Positions 9,095-17,441 of a DNA stretch of 64,000 nucleotides are shown piece after piece (within the stretch, counting starts at the first letter, position 1; each line of letters opens with the position of its first letter). The notes under the pieces were generated by a model. The model ran no database searches and was not told where the DNA came from. It worked only from the letters and a program-made list of their open reading frames with translations. The position numbers were made by a program, and so were the translations under genes. The stretch lies in contig NZ_JAFBDR010000001.1 in assembly GCF_016908325.1 (NCBI RefSeq), forward strand, positions 248,001-312,000, read 5' to 3'. This stretch comes from Aquibacillus albus (GTDB lineage: Bacteria; Bacillota; Bacilli; Bacillales; Amphibacillaceae).

Positions 9095-9122
9095 TTGCAT
9101 AATCATATGTAACGTGTATACT
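9095..9122 (+). promoter_or_regulatory. Candidate sigma-A promoter of gudB
   Basis: TTGCAT (9095-9100), 16-base spacer, TATACT (9117-9122), about 58 bases before the gudB start. The -10 matches 5 of 6 consensus bases, the -35 only 3 of 6, so this is tentative. Confidence 0.4.
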
Positions 9123-9179
9123 AATGTGTGAAATATTTGGTAAATAAAAATTGGGTAGATTATTGTGGGAGGTAGGTTC

Positions 9180-10460
9180 ATGGTAGCCGATAACACGCCA
9201 GATTCTCCAAACGAACAAAGTGATAAAATGGATGTACTTAAATCGACGCAAACTATTGTAAAAATCGCCTTAGAAAAGTTAGGATATCCAGAGGAAGTAT
9301 TTGAACTACTAAAAGAGCCAGTTCGAATGATGACAGTGCGAATTCCAGTTCGAATGGATGACGATTCTATAAAAATATTCACTGGCTACCGTGCTCAACA
9401 TAACGATGCTGTAGGCCCTACAAAAGGCGGGGTTCGTTTTCATCCAAAAGTTTCGGAAAAAGAGGTAAAAGCACTTTCTATATGGATGAGCTTAAAGGCA
9501 GGTATCGTTGATTTACCATACGGTGGTGGTAAAGGCGGAATTGTTTGCGATCCAAGGGAAATGTCCTTTCGTGAGCTTGAAGGGCTGAGTAGAGGGTATG
9601 TAAGAGCTATTAGCCAAATTGTAGGGCCAACAAAAGATATTCCAGCTCCGGATGTATTTACAAATCCTCAAATAATGGCATGGATGATGGATGAATATAG
9701 TCGAATTGATGAATTTAACAATCCGGGTTTTATTACAGGAAAGCCTATCGTTTTAGGTGGTTCGCATGGACGTGAATCTGCAACCGCAAAGGGTGTAACT
9801 ATTTGCATTGATGAAGCTGTGAAGAAAAAAGGCATTAAAGTAAAGGGAGCCAGGGTTGTTATCCAAGGATTCGGCAATGCGGGCAGCTTTTTAGCGAAAT
9901 TTTTACATGATTCTGGTGCAAAGGTAGTAGGTATATCTGATGCGTATGGAGGACTTTATGATCCAGATGGACTGGATATTGATTACTTATTAGATCGAAG
10001 AGATAGCTTTGGTACTGTAACAAAGCTCTTTAACAATACAATTACGAACGAAGAGCTTTTAGAACTTAAATGTGATATCCTTGTTCCAGCTGCAGTTGAA
10101 AATCAAATTACAGAAAAGAACGCAAACAAGATTAATGCATCTATTATTGTTGAAGCTGCAAATGGACCTACTACACTAGAAGCAACAAAAATATTATCAG
10201 ATCGAGATATTTTACTTGTTCCTGATGTACTTGCTTCTGCAGGAGGAGTAACTGTTTCTTATTTTGAATGGGTTCAAAATAATCAAGGTTTTTATTGGTC
10301 TGAAGAAGAAATTGAAGATAAGCTCCATAAAGTAATGACTAAAGGATTTAATTCTGTTTATCATACTGCAGAAACGAGACGTGTAGACATGCGATTGGCC
10401 GCTTATATGGTAGGAGTTCGAAAAATGGCAGAAGCTGCACGTTTTCGAGGATGGATTTAA
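9180..10460 (+). CDS. gudB: NAD-type catabolic glutamate dehydrogenase GudB
   Basis: A 426-residue hexameric glutamate dehydrogenase that oxidises glutamate to 2-oxoglutarate and ammonia. The glutamate site (GPTKGGVRFHP), catalytic-lysine region (GGGKGGIVCDP) and nucleotide-binding motif (GFGNAGSFLA) are present, and the protein ends in AARFRGWI as in B. subtilis. The active-site region reads EKEVKALSIW once, without the three-residue duplication that inactivates GudB in B. subtilis 168, so this allele should be active. ATG 9180 follows GTGGGAGGT by 6 bases. Monocistronic with its own terminator. Confidence 0.95.
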   Translation: MVADNTPDSPNEQSDKMDVLKSTQTIVKIALEKLGYPEEVFELLKEPVRMMTVRIPVRMDDDSIKIFTGYRAQHNDAVGPTKGGVRFHPKVSEKEVKALSIWMSLKAGIVDLPYGGGKGGIVCDPREMSFRELEGLSRGYVRAISQIVGPTKDIPAPDVFTNPQIMAWMMDEYSRIDEFNNPGFITGKPIVLGGSHGRESATAKGVTICIDEAVKKKGIKVKGARVVIQGFGNAGSFLAKFLHDSGAKVVGISDAYGGLYDPDGLDIDYLLDRRDSFGTVTKLFNNTITNEELLELKCDILVPAAVENQITEKNANKINASIIVEAANGPTTLEATKILSDRDILLVPDVLASAGGVTVSYFEWVQNNQGFYWSEEEIEDKLHKVMTKGFNSVYHTAETRRVDMRLAAYMVGVRKMAEAARFRGWI

Positions 10461-10471
10461 ATATAGCTTGC

Positions 10472-10505
10472 ACCTATTAGTAGCTTTTACTAATAGGTTT
10501 TTTTG
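10472..10505 (+). terminator. Rho-independent terminator of gudB
   Basis: Perfect 11-bp stem ACCTATTAGTA (10472-10482) and TACTAATAGGT (10488-10498), 5-base loop, followed by a run of seven T. Confidence 0.92.
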
Positions 10506-10667
10506 TTTTTAGGAGTCTGCGGTAGTAATTTTTTGAGTAACTTATTGGATTTGAAAGTCGAACTTTCGTATATTAGATTTTGACGTTAATTATTTTTTAT
10601 TGGTGCCTAGTGTTGTTAAAAATAAATAAACTAATAATATTCAACTTAAGAACAAGGGGTGTAGGAC

Positions 10668-11645
10668 ATGCAAAGTGAACATACGATTATTATAGGAGCA
10701 GGACCATGTGGGATGTCGGCTGCAATTGAACTGCAAAATTTTGGAATAAACCCTTTACTAATTGAAAAAGGGAATGTAGTTAATTCTATATATAATTATC
10801 CAACCCATCAAACTTTTTTTAGTTCAAGTGAAAAATTAGAAATTGGGAATATTGCTTTCATAACGGAGAATAAAAAACCTGTACGAAATCAGGCATTAGC
10901 TTATTATAGAGAGGTTGCTGAAAGAAAGAGCCTAAGGATTAACAGTTTTGAAAAAGTTGTATCTATTAAAAAAAATAAAGAAAAATTTACGTTACGCACG
11001 GAAACGAACAAAGGGGAAGAAAAAGAATATCGGGCAACAAATGTTGTTGTAGCAACTGGATATCTTGATCAGCCTAATATGTTGGGAGTAAAAGGAGAGC
11101 ACCTGAATAAAGTCATGCATTATTTTAAAGAAGCTCACCCTTTCTATAATAAAGATGTTGTTGTTATTGGTGGGAAGAATTCAGCTGTTGATGCAATTCT
11201 AGAGTTACATAAAGCAGGAGCAAGAATAACAGTATTATATCGAGGATCAGATTACTCAAAAAGTATAAAGCCATGGATTTTACCTGAGTTTCAATCTCTT
11301 ATTCGAAAAGATATTGTTACGATGGAATTCAATGCAAATGTAAAAGAAATAACAGAGCATGAAGTTGTTTTTGAATCAAATGGGGTACTGAAACGTATTA
11401 AAAATGATTTTGTGTTTGCTATGACAGGATATCGACCAGATCAATCCTTTCTTTCAGATCTTGGGATAACCTTTGATAACAAGACAGGTAGGCCTAGCTT
11501 CGATGAAGAAACGATGGAATCAAATATTTCAGATATTTATATTGCTGGAGTAGTTGCAGCAGGTTTTGATAATAACGAAATTTTCATTGAAAATGGACGT
11601 TTTCATGGTAAGAAAATAGCTAAACATATTAAGGAAAAGGAATAA
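10668..11645 (+). CDS. ypdA: Bacillithiol disulfide reductase YpdA (Bdr)
   Basis: A 325-residue FAD/NADPH enzyme of the thioredoxin-reductase superfamily that reduces oxidised bacillithiol (BSSB) with NADPH. FAD motif IIGAGPCGMSAA sits at residues 8-19 and includes the cysteine (residue 14) regarded as the active-site thiol in YpdA. The NADPH motif is VVIGGKNSAVDA (about 167-178), and a C-terminal FAD motif is GVVAAGFDNNEIF. No CxxC motif is present, which separates it from thioredoxin reductase. Same place as in B. subtilis, after gudB. It fits with bshA further on, implying bacillithiol is made. Confidence 0.92.
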   Translation: MQSEHTIIIGAGPCGMSAAIELQNFGINPLLIEKGNVVNSIYNYPTHQTFFSSSEKLEIGNIAFITENKKPVRNQALAYYREVAERKSLRINSFEKVVSIKKNKEKFTLRTETNKGEEKEYRATNVVVATGYLDQPNMLGVKGEHLNKVMHYFKEAHPFYNKDVVVIGGKNSAVDAILELHKAGARITVLYRGSDYSKSIKPWILPEFQSLIRKDIVTMEFNANVKEITEHEVVFESNGVLKRIKNDFVFAMTGYRPDQSFLSDLGITFDNKTGRPSFDEETMESNISDIYIAGVVAAGFDNNEIFIENGRFHGKKIAKHIKEKE

Positions 11646-11654
11646 AATAAGAAT

Positions 11655-11674
11655 AGAGAGTAATTAAACTCTCT
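11655..11674 (+). terminator. Weak hairpin after ypdA
   Basis: Arms AGAGAGT (11655-11661) and ACTCTCT (11668-11674) with a 6-base loop, 9 bases after the ypdA stop; no proper T run follows, so termination may be inefficient. Confidence 0.4.
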
Positions 11675-11850
11675 CTACGCTTCATTTTATACAGTAGGAA
11701 AGTAATTTGACAAAATAAAATTATGTCCTAGTACCGAACAATCATTTGTATTATATTGGTTCTATTGTCTTCTAATATGCTTCCTATGAACTATATTTAG
11801 TATTTTCATTATGATATGTTCATGATACGATTGATTTAGCTTATAGTGCG
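11675..11850. other. AT-rich non-coding stretch before prsW
   Basis: Part of the 306-base gene-free gap 11646-11951. I see no open reading frame with a ribosome site and no convincing promoter. The palindromic element at 11851-11925 lies at its right end. Confidence 0.4.
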
Positions 11851-11925
11851 TGTTCAAAAATTCGACGAATTAAAAACAAGCCGACGTTGAGATTCGCCGT
11901 TTATCATTTGGTGACTTTTTGAACA
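11851..11925. repeat. Small palindromic element upstream of prsW
   Basis: A 75-base element bounded by perfect 10-base inverted repeats TGTTCAAAAA (11851-11860) and TTTTTGAACA (11916-11925). Inside is a second, near-perfect inverted pair, CGACGAAT (11863-11870) and ATTCGCCG (11892-11899). It ends 26 bases before the prsW ATG. Its shape suggests a dispersed non-autonomous repeat or a structured 5' leader; only one copy is visible in this window. Confidence 0.5.
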
Positions 11926-11951
11926 ACCTCTTATAGAAAGAAGGTGTCGTT

Positions 11952-12638
11952 ATGTTAGCGATACTAACTGCAGGTATTGCACCGACACTTGCCTTGATGT
12001 CGTTTTTTTACCTGAAGGATCGTTATAATACAGAGCCAATATATTCTGTTATACGCACATTTGTTTATGGTGCTTTATTGGTATTTCCAATTATGTTTAT
12101 ACAATATGCTTTTTTAGAAGAGGGAATTGGCCAAACACCGGTTATACGTTCATTTGTATTAATAGGCTTTCTTGAAGAGTTTTTTAAGTGGTTTATTTTT
12201 ATGTATACCATTTACAAATATACAGAATTTGATTCCATATATGATGGGATTACCTATGGAGTTTCCATTAGTTTAGGGTTCGCAACCGTAGAAAATCTTC
12301 TATACCTAATCGCTCATGGAATTGAATATGCCTTTGCAAGGGCTCTTTTTCCAGTATCTTCTCATGCACTGTTCGGTGTTATAATGGGGTATTATCTTGG
12401 GAAGGCAAAGTATCGATCAAAAGCTCCACGAATAACCATAATGATAGCTTTGATAGTACCTGTATTATTACATGGATTCTATGATTTTATATTAGAAACG
12501 ATTAAAAGTAATTGGATGTATATAATTATTCCATTTATGATTGGATTATGGGCCTCTGGATTAAGAAAAGTAAAAATTGCAAATCAATACAAGGCTGACA
12601 AAGTACTTGTCATTCCTGGGAAACAATCCAATGTTTAA
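11952..12638 (+). CDS. prsW: Site-1 membrane protease PrsW
   Basis: A 228-residue polytopic membrane metalloprotease. In B. subtilis PrsW makes the first cut in the anti-sigma factor RsiW under antimicrobial-peptide or alkaline stress, releasing sigma-W. Family motifs are present: EEFFKW (EExxxK), the histidine in SSHALFGVIMGYYLG, and HGFYDFI near the C-terminus. Seven to eight hydrophobic segments cover the chain. AGAAAGAAGGTG lies before ATG 11952. Order ypdA-prsW-sleB-ypeB is as in B. subtilis; rsiW itself is not in the window. Confidence 0.92.
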   Translation: MLAILTAGIAPTLALMSFFYLKDRYNTEPIYSVIRTFVYGALLVFPIMFIQYAFLEEGIGQTPVIRSFVLIGFLEEFFKWFIFMYTIYKYTEFDSIYDGITYGVSISLGFATVENLLYLIAHGIEYAFARALFPVSSHALFGVIMGYYLGKAKYRSKAPRITIMIALIVPVLLHGFYDFILETIKSNWMYIIIPFMIGLWASGLRKVKIANQYKADKVLVIPGKQSNV

Positions 12639-12650
12639 GTCAGTTCTATG

Positions 12651-12682
12651 AAAACTATTGCATCGTTGCAATAGTTTTTTTA
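12651..12682 (+). terminator. Rho-independent terminator of prsW
   Basis: Perfect 12-bp stem AAAACTATTGCA (12651-12662) and TGCAATAGTTTT (12667-12678), 4-base loop TCGT, followed by more T. Confidence 0.92.
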
Positions 12683-12768
12683 TTTGGTTAGATGTATAAA
12701 AAATGGAATCAATCAAAAAATAGAGACACATTACAACAGAAGAACCAGCTCATAGGAGGATAATGCTT

Positions 12769-13626
12769 ATGAACTTTAAGAAGTTTTTAATGCTTACAAT
12801 TTTAACAGTATTTACGATGACAGGTATTACAGCTACACATTCACCTAAACCAGTTGAAGGGTTTAGTCAACAAGTTATACAACATGGTGCTGTTGGTGAG
12901 GATGTTATTGAGTTGCAGGCTAGATTACAATACTTAGGTTTTTATAATGGCAAAATAGACGGTGTCTTTGGTTGGGGTACCTATTGGGCCTTAAGGAACT
13001 TTCAGTATGAATTTGGATTAGACATCGATGGCCTTGCAGGTGCTACGACGAAACAAAAGCTAGTTAATGCAAGTCAATATGATAAAGCATTTATTAGAGA
13101 GCAGCTCAATGCAGGAAATGAGTTTACTTATTATGGTGGAACACCTAAAGAACAACAGGTCAAACGAAATACTCAAAATCAAGGGCAGAATCAAGCACAA
13201 CAACAACAAAATCAAGCCCAAAATGAAGATACATCACCTCAACCGACAGCAGTAAATGTCCCGGCCGGATTTTCACAAAATGATATTGATTTAATGGCTA
13301 ATGCTGTCCATGGTGAGGCTCGTGGTGAGCCACACGAAGGTAAAGTAGCAGTAGCAGCAGTTATTTTAAACAGAGTAGAAAGTCCTACCTTTCCTAACAC
13401 AGTTTCTGGCGTTATTTTTGAACCTAGGGCGTTTACAGCTGTAGCAGATGGTCAAATATGGTTAACCCCAGATGATTCAGCAAGACGAGCAGTACTTGAT
13501 GCACTTAATGGTTGGGATCCTACTGGAGAAGCCCTTTACTATTTTAATCCTGATACAGCAACTTCCGGGTGGATTTGGACTAGACCCCAAATAAAAAAGA
13601 TCGGTAAACATATATTCTGTATGTAG
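12769..13626 (+). CDS. sleB: Spore cortex-lytic enzyme SleB
   Basis: A 285-residue secreted enzyme that degrades muramic-lactam-containing cortex peptidoglycan during germination. It has a signal peptide (about residues 1-24), a peptidoglycan-binding repeat (VIELQARLQYLGFYNGKIDG to GLDIDGLAG), a glutamine/asparagine-rich linker, and a C-terminal hydrolase_2 domain with the catalytic glutamate region NAVHGEARGEP. I chose ATG 12769, 8 bases after AGGAGGA (12754-12760); ATG 12763 lies only 2 bases from that site. It is followed after 15 bases by ypeB, whose product stabilises SleB in the dormant spore. Confidence 0.94.
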   Translation: MNFKKFLMLTILTVFTMTGITATHSPKPVEGFSQQVIQHGAVGEDVIELQARLQYLGFYNGKIDGVFGWGTYWALRNFQYEFGLDIDGLAGATTKQKLVNASQYDKAFIREQLNAGNEFTYYGGTPKEQQVKRNTQNQGQNQAQQQQNQAQNEDTSPQPTAVNVPAGFSQNDIDLMANAVHGEARGEPHEGKVAVAAVILNRVESPTFPNTVSGVIFEPRAFTAVADGQIWLTPDDSARRAVLDALNGWDPTGEALYYFNPDTATSGWIWTRPQIKKIGKHIFCM

Positions 13627-13641
13627 AAAGGTGGATAAAAA

Positions 13642-14976
13642 ATGTTTAGATGGATTGTTATTGTTTTATTAGCTATAGGTGTTATAGGAACTGGGGTATG
13701 GGGCTACCAAGAACACCAAGAAAAAAATGCAATCTTAGTGCAGGCAGAAAATAATTATCAACGTTCTTTTCATGATTTAACCTATCATATAGATTTATTA
13801 CATGATAAATTAGGGACTACGTTAGCAATGAATACAAAAGAGCAATTGTCACCTCAGTTAATTGAAATTTGGAGACTGACTTCAGAGGCTCAAACGGATG
13901 TAGGGCAATTACCACTTGCTTTACTCCCTTTTAATAAAACAGAGGAATTTTTAGCAAACATTGGAGATTTTACTTATCGAACTGCAGTTAGAGACTTAGA
14001 GAATGAACCGTTAACAGATAAGGAAGTAGAAACGCTAGAATCTTTATATGAAAAATCAGGTGATATAGAAAAAGAGTTACGAAAGGTACAACACATGGTA
14101 TTAGAAGAAAATTTGCGTTGGATGGATGTTCAAGTAGCTCTAGCTACTAACGATCAACAGGCAGACAATACTATTGTTGATGGATTTGAAACGGTTGAGG
14201 AAACCGTAAAGGGTTACACAGAAGGAAATTTTGGACCAAGTCTTACAGGCACATCCAAAGAAAACCATGATTATCAATTTATCAATGGAAAAGAAATTAC
14301 CGAACAACAAGCGTTAGAAAAGGTTAGAGAATTATTCGATATTGATGAAAATACGGACATAACGATAACAAAAACAGGTGAAGGGGCAAAAGTGCCCACA
14401 TATAGCGGATCTTACCATACAGATGATAAAAGCGGGTATATTGATATTTCCACTAAAGGTGGACATCCGCTTTCTCTAATGGTTAATCGAGAAGTTTCCG
14501 AGCCAAAAATCAGTTTATTTGAAGGAATGGAAAAGGCGAATGATTATTTAAGTAAGTTAGATTTTAAAAATATGGAAATGTTTGAAAGCAGCCAGTATGA
14601 TAATGTCGGTGTATATAATTTCGTATATACCGAAGATGATATACGTATTTATCCTGACTCAGTCCAAGTTAAAGTTGCTTTAGACAATGGTGAAATATTA
14701 GGGTTATCTTCTAGAGATTATTTCCGTAATCATCAAGAACGAAATATTTCTGAACCAACACTCACAGAGGAAGAAGCAAAAGATAAAGTAAACCCAAATG
14801 TAGAAATACAAGAACAATCCCTTGCTGTTGTAGAAGATGATCTAGGTGAAGAGGTTCTAGCCTATCGATTTTTAGGTACACTTGGACAGGATACGTATCA
14901 AATATTCATTGATGCAAATAAAGGGATAGAAGTTCAAGTGGAAAAACTAAAGGTTGCTGAAAATAAGTATGAATAG
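13642..14976 (+). CDS. ypeB: Germination protein YpeB
   Basis: A 444-residue protein needed to assemble and protect SleB in the spore. An N-terminal signal/anchor helix (residues 2-20, FRWIVIVLLAIGVIGTGVW) is followed by a helical domain and by C-terminal PepSY repeats (for example ITEQQALEKVRELFDIDEN and EEEAKDKVNPNVEIQEQSLA). Operon with sleB, as throughout spore-forming Bacilli. Ribosome site GAAAGGTGG before ATG 13642. Each of the two proteins depends on the other in B. subtilis and B. anthracis (family knowledge). Confidence 0.94.
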   Translation: MFRWIVIVLLAIGVIGTGVWGYQEHQEKNAILVQAENNYQRSFHDLTYHIDLLHDKLGTTLAMNTKEQLSPQLIEIWRLTSEAQTDVGQLPLALLPFNKTEEFLANIGDFTYRTAVRDLENEPLTDKEVETLESLYEKSGDIEKELRKVQHMVLEENLRWMDVQVALATNDQQADNTIVDGFETVEETVKGYTEGNFGPSLTGTSKENHDYQFINGKEITEQQALEKVRELFDIDENTDITITKTGEGAKVPTYSGSYHTDDKSGYIDISTKGGHPLSLMVNREVSEPKISLFEGMEKANDYLSKLDFKNMEMFESSQYDNVGVYNFVYTEDDIRIYPDSVQVKVALDNGEILGLSSRDYFRNHQERNISEPTLTEEEAKDKVNPNVEIQEQSLAVVEDDLGEEVLAYRFLGTLGQDTYQIFIDANKGIEVQVEKLKVAENKYE

Positions 14977-14982
14977 CGTTTC

Positions 14983-15020
14983 AGGGAAAGGATTATTCCT
15001 TTCCCTTTTCCTATTTTTTT
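14983..15020 (+). terminator. Rho-independent terminator of sleB-ypeB
   Basis: Perfect 10-bp stem AGGGAAAGGA (14983-14992) and TCCTTTCCCT (14997-15006), 4-base loop, followed by TTTCCTATTTTTTT. Confidence 0.9.
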
Positions 15021-15069
15021 GAGATAATAATAAAAGTTAATAAATTTTATGGGGAAAGAGGCGGAGGCA

Positions 15070-15735
15070 TTGATTAAAATCGGTACACCGCTCATCCTAG
15101 AATGGAAGAAAAATCAGGAGGTTGAGCGCTATCGTTGTAAAGTTGTAGAACAAACAGAAAGCTTTATATATATTGATTATCCAATTAATGAAAAAACGGG
15201 AAGAACTGAAATCTTTTCTGTGGGGACAGAGTTTAGTGCCAGTTTTGTCGGACAGGATAATTCTGTTTACCGATTTCATACAGAGATTAAAGAAAAAAAG
15301 CTTATAAATATACCAACATTAATGTTGGACTATCCAATAAATGATTTAGAAAGAATACAAAGAAGGAAATATGTACGAATTAATGCTTCTGTTGATACTG
15401 CTATCCATGATCCGGAAAATAATTTAGCTCCCTTTACTACAGTTACGCACGATATAAGTGGTGGAGGAGTATCTATCGTTATCCCAAATGGTAATGGTTA
15501 TGAATTTGAAGAAGGAAAACTGTTAAATGTTTGGCTTGTACTTCCTTTAGAATCTGGTTCCTATGTGTATATATACTCAACCTCCAGGGTTATTCGTGTT
15601 CATCACCGAGGAGAAGGAAAAAAGAATATCTTATCTTTACAATTTGATTCTATTAAGGAAAAGGATCGACAACATATCATCCGTTTTTGCTTTGAAATGC
15701 AATTGAAGGTAAGAAGGCGTCATTTAACTCCATAA
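15070..15735 (+). CDS. ypfA: PilZ-domain c-di-GMP receptor YpfA (MotI/DgrA)
   Basis: A 221-residue cytoplasmic protein with an N-terminal YcgR-like beta domain and a C-terminal PilZ domain. The c-di-GMP ligands are intact: RRKYVR (RxxxR, about residues 96-101) and DISGGG (DxSxxG, about 133-138). In B. subtilis the protein binds the flagellar stator protein MotA when c-di-GMP is high and stops motility. Start inferred as TTG 15070, giving the family-like beginning LIKIGTPL; AAAGAGGCGGAGG precedes it, while ATG 15049 has no ribosome site. The start is the least sure part. Confidence 0.88.
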   Translation: MIKIGTPLILEWKKNQEVERYRCKVVEQTESFIYIDYPINEKTGRTEIFSVGTEFSASFVGQDNSVYRFHTEIKEKKLINIPTLMLDYPINDLERIQRRKYVRINASVDTAIHDPENNLAPFTTVTHDISGGGVSIVIPNGNGYEFEEGKLLNVWLVLPLESGSYVYIYSTSRVIRVHHRGEGKKNILSLQFDSIKEKDRQHIIRFCFEMQLKVRRRHLTP

Positions 15736-15800
15736 GTTTTAAAGAATAATCGTATATATTAAGGTAGTTCTAGAGACAATAAGATAAAAAAGGTGAGCAT

Positions 15801-16001
15801 ATGAAGCGTTTAGAGAGATATATCATTGTAACGCTGTTTGCACATGGACTGTTACTTATTGTTTCACAATGGGTTATACAACATTTTGAGCTTAACGTCT
15901 ATATTGATCCGATTTATCAATATTTAGGTGTTTTTAAAAAAGATGAACAAAATCATCTAGAAACCTTAGACTACTTCTTTCAGAATGTGTTATCCTTTTA
16001 G
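15801..16001 (+). CDS. ypfB: Small membrane protein YpfB (DUF5359)
   Basis: A 66-residue protein with one N-terminal hydrophobic helix (about residues 7-27, YIIVTLFAHGLLLIVSQWVI) and a short hydrophilic tail containing YQYLGVF. Size, helix position and the YxGV-type motif match B. subtilis YpfB between ypfA and cmk. AAAGGTGA precedes ATG 15801. Function unknown. Confidence 0.78.
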   Translation: MKRLERYIIVTLFAHGLLLIVSQWVIQHFELNVYIDPIYQYLGVFKKDEQNHLETLDYFFQNVLSF

Positions 16002-16053
16002 GGGTGCGATATTTATAAAGTTATATGCATCATGATTGGATAGAGAGGAATGA

Positions 16054-16743
16054 ATGGTTATCATGGTCGAAAAAAAATTAGCAATTGCCATAGATGGCCC
16101 GGCAGCTGCTGGAAAGAGTACGGTTGCAAGAAAAGTAGCAAGACGACTTTCGTATATATACATAGATACTGGAGCAATGTATCGGGCTTTAACATATAAG
16201 GCAATTGACTATCAAGTTGATTTGGATAACGATCAACAGCTACATGAGTTATTGTTACATACAGAAATAGATTTACAGCAAAATGACAATGGTCAACAGG
16301 TGTTAGTTGATAGCAAAGAAGTCACTAGTTTAATAAGAACTGAATCGGTCACAAATCATGTTTCCATCGTTGCTAAACACCCATCCGTTCGCAAAGAGAT
16401 GGTAAAACGTCAAAAAGCGCTCGTTGAACAACGTGGAGTGGTAATGGATGGTCGTGATATAGGAACCCATGTCATTCCAGATGCAGAAGTGAAAATTTTC
16501 TTAATTGCATCAGTGGAAGAAAGGGCTCAAAGAAGGCATTTGGAAAATATTGAAAATGGTTTTCCATCTAACCTCGATCAGTTAAAAGCTGAAATAGAAA
16601 AAAGAGATAAGCTAGATTCAGAAAGAGAAGCATCACCATTAGTTAAAGCGGAGGATGCAATTGAAATAGATACTACTTCACTTTCGATTGATGGAGTAGT
16701 GGAACGAATATTGCAAGTTGTTGATAAGGTTAAAGGAGATTGA
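16054..16743 (+). CDS. cmk: Cytidylate kinase Cmk
   Basis: A 229-residue nucleoside monophosphate kinase that phosphorylates CMP and dCMP to their diphosphates. Walker A is GPAAAGKST (residues 15-23), the substrate-binding region has [10 protein letters not shown], and [19 protein letters not shown] and a C-terminal [11 protein letters not shown] are typical of the family. ATG 16054 fits GAGAGG spacing (5 bases); the alternative ATG 16063 is 14 bases away and would drop three residues. It starts a cmk-plsC pair with 6 bases between genes. Confidence 0.95.
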   Translation: MVIMVEKKLAIAIDGPAAAGKSTVARKVARRLSYIYIDTGAMYRALTYKAIDYQVDLDNDQQLHELLLHTEIDLQQNDNGQQVLVDSKEVTSLIRTESVTNHVSIVAKHPSVRKEMVKRQKALVEQRGVVMDGRDIGTHVIPDAEVKIFLIASVEERAQRRHLENIENGFPSNLDQLKAEIEKRDKLDSEREASPLVKAEDAIEIDTTSLSIDGVVERILQVVDKVKGD

Positions 16744-16749
16744 AAAATC

Positions 16750-17331
16750 ATGAGTCTTTATCATGTTGGTAAATTTTTATTTACTGTGATTTTAAAACCA
16801 CTATATCGTTATCAAATAGTTGGTAGAGATAATGTCCCGAAAGAAGGTCCTGTCATAATTTGTTCGAATCACATTTCAAATCTCGATCCTCCATTGGTCG
16901 GGGTTACGTGCCCGAGATCTATTTACTTCATGGCGAAAGAAGAGTTATTTAGAATGAAGTGGGTAGGGGGAATACTTAAGCGAGTGCATGCATTCCCCAT
17001 CAAGCGGGGGATGAAGGATAGAAACGCACTTCGTCAAGGCTTGGAAATTCTAAAACAAGGCAATACATTAGGATTATTTCCAGAAGGAACGAGGAGTAAA
17101 TCTGGTCAAGTTGGTGAAGGTTTAGCTGGTGCTGGCTTCTTTGCCCTTCGCTCTCAGGCAGCTATTGTACCATGTGCTATTGTTGGACCCTACCGTTCAT
17201 TCCGTTCAATAAAAGTTGTCTATGGACCACCTATCAAAATGGATGAATTAAGAGAAAATAAAGCTTCACCACAGGAAGTAACGGATAGGATCATGTCAGA
17301 AATCAAAAAACTGCTAGAAAATCACAAATAA
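16750..17331 (+). CDS. plsC: 1-acyl-sn-glycerol-3-phosphate acyltransferase PlsC
   Basis: A 193-residue membrane-associated acyltransferase converting lysophosphatidic acid to phosphatidic acid in phospholipid synthesis. The catalytic NHxxxxD motif is in SNHISNLDPP (about residue 42), the substrate motif is FPEGTRSKSG and a third block is VVYGPPIK. Ribosome site AAAGGAGAT. In B. subtilis plsC lies elsewhere; a plsC gene directly after cmk is, as I recall, the arrangement in several other Bacilli. The exact acyl acceptor cannot be read from sequence. Confidence 0.9.
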   Translation: MSLYHVGKFLFTVILKPLYRYQIVGRDNVPKEGPVIICSNHISNLDPPLVGVTCPRSIYFMAKEELFRMKWVGGILKRVHAFPIKRGMKDRNALRQGLEILKQGNTLGLFPEGTRSKSGQVGEGLAGAGFFALRSQAAIVPCAIVGPYRSFRSIKVVYGPPIKMDELRENKASPQEVTDRIMSEIKKLLENHK

Positions 17332-17441
17332 AGGATTATTCTATTTCTATTGCTTGACAAATAGATACAAATATAAGAAGTTAGAAAAAAGGATATTTTC
17401 TGTTTTTGGAGTTGTGACGGAAATTGAAGGAGGTCTCTTAT

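Noticed and set aside
12693-12722. Sigma-G promoter for sleB
   Set aside because: TGTATA at 12693-12698 is a fair -35, but the only -10-like sequence is 15 bases away and matches poorly; not reported as a feature.
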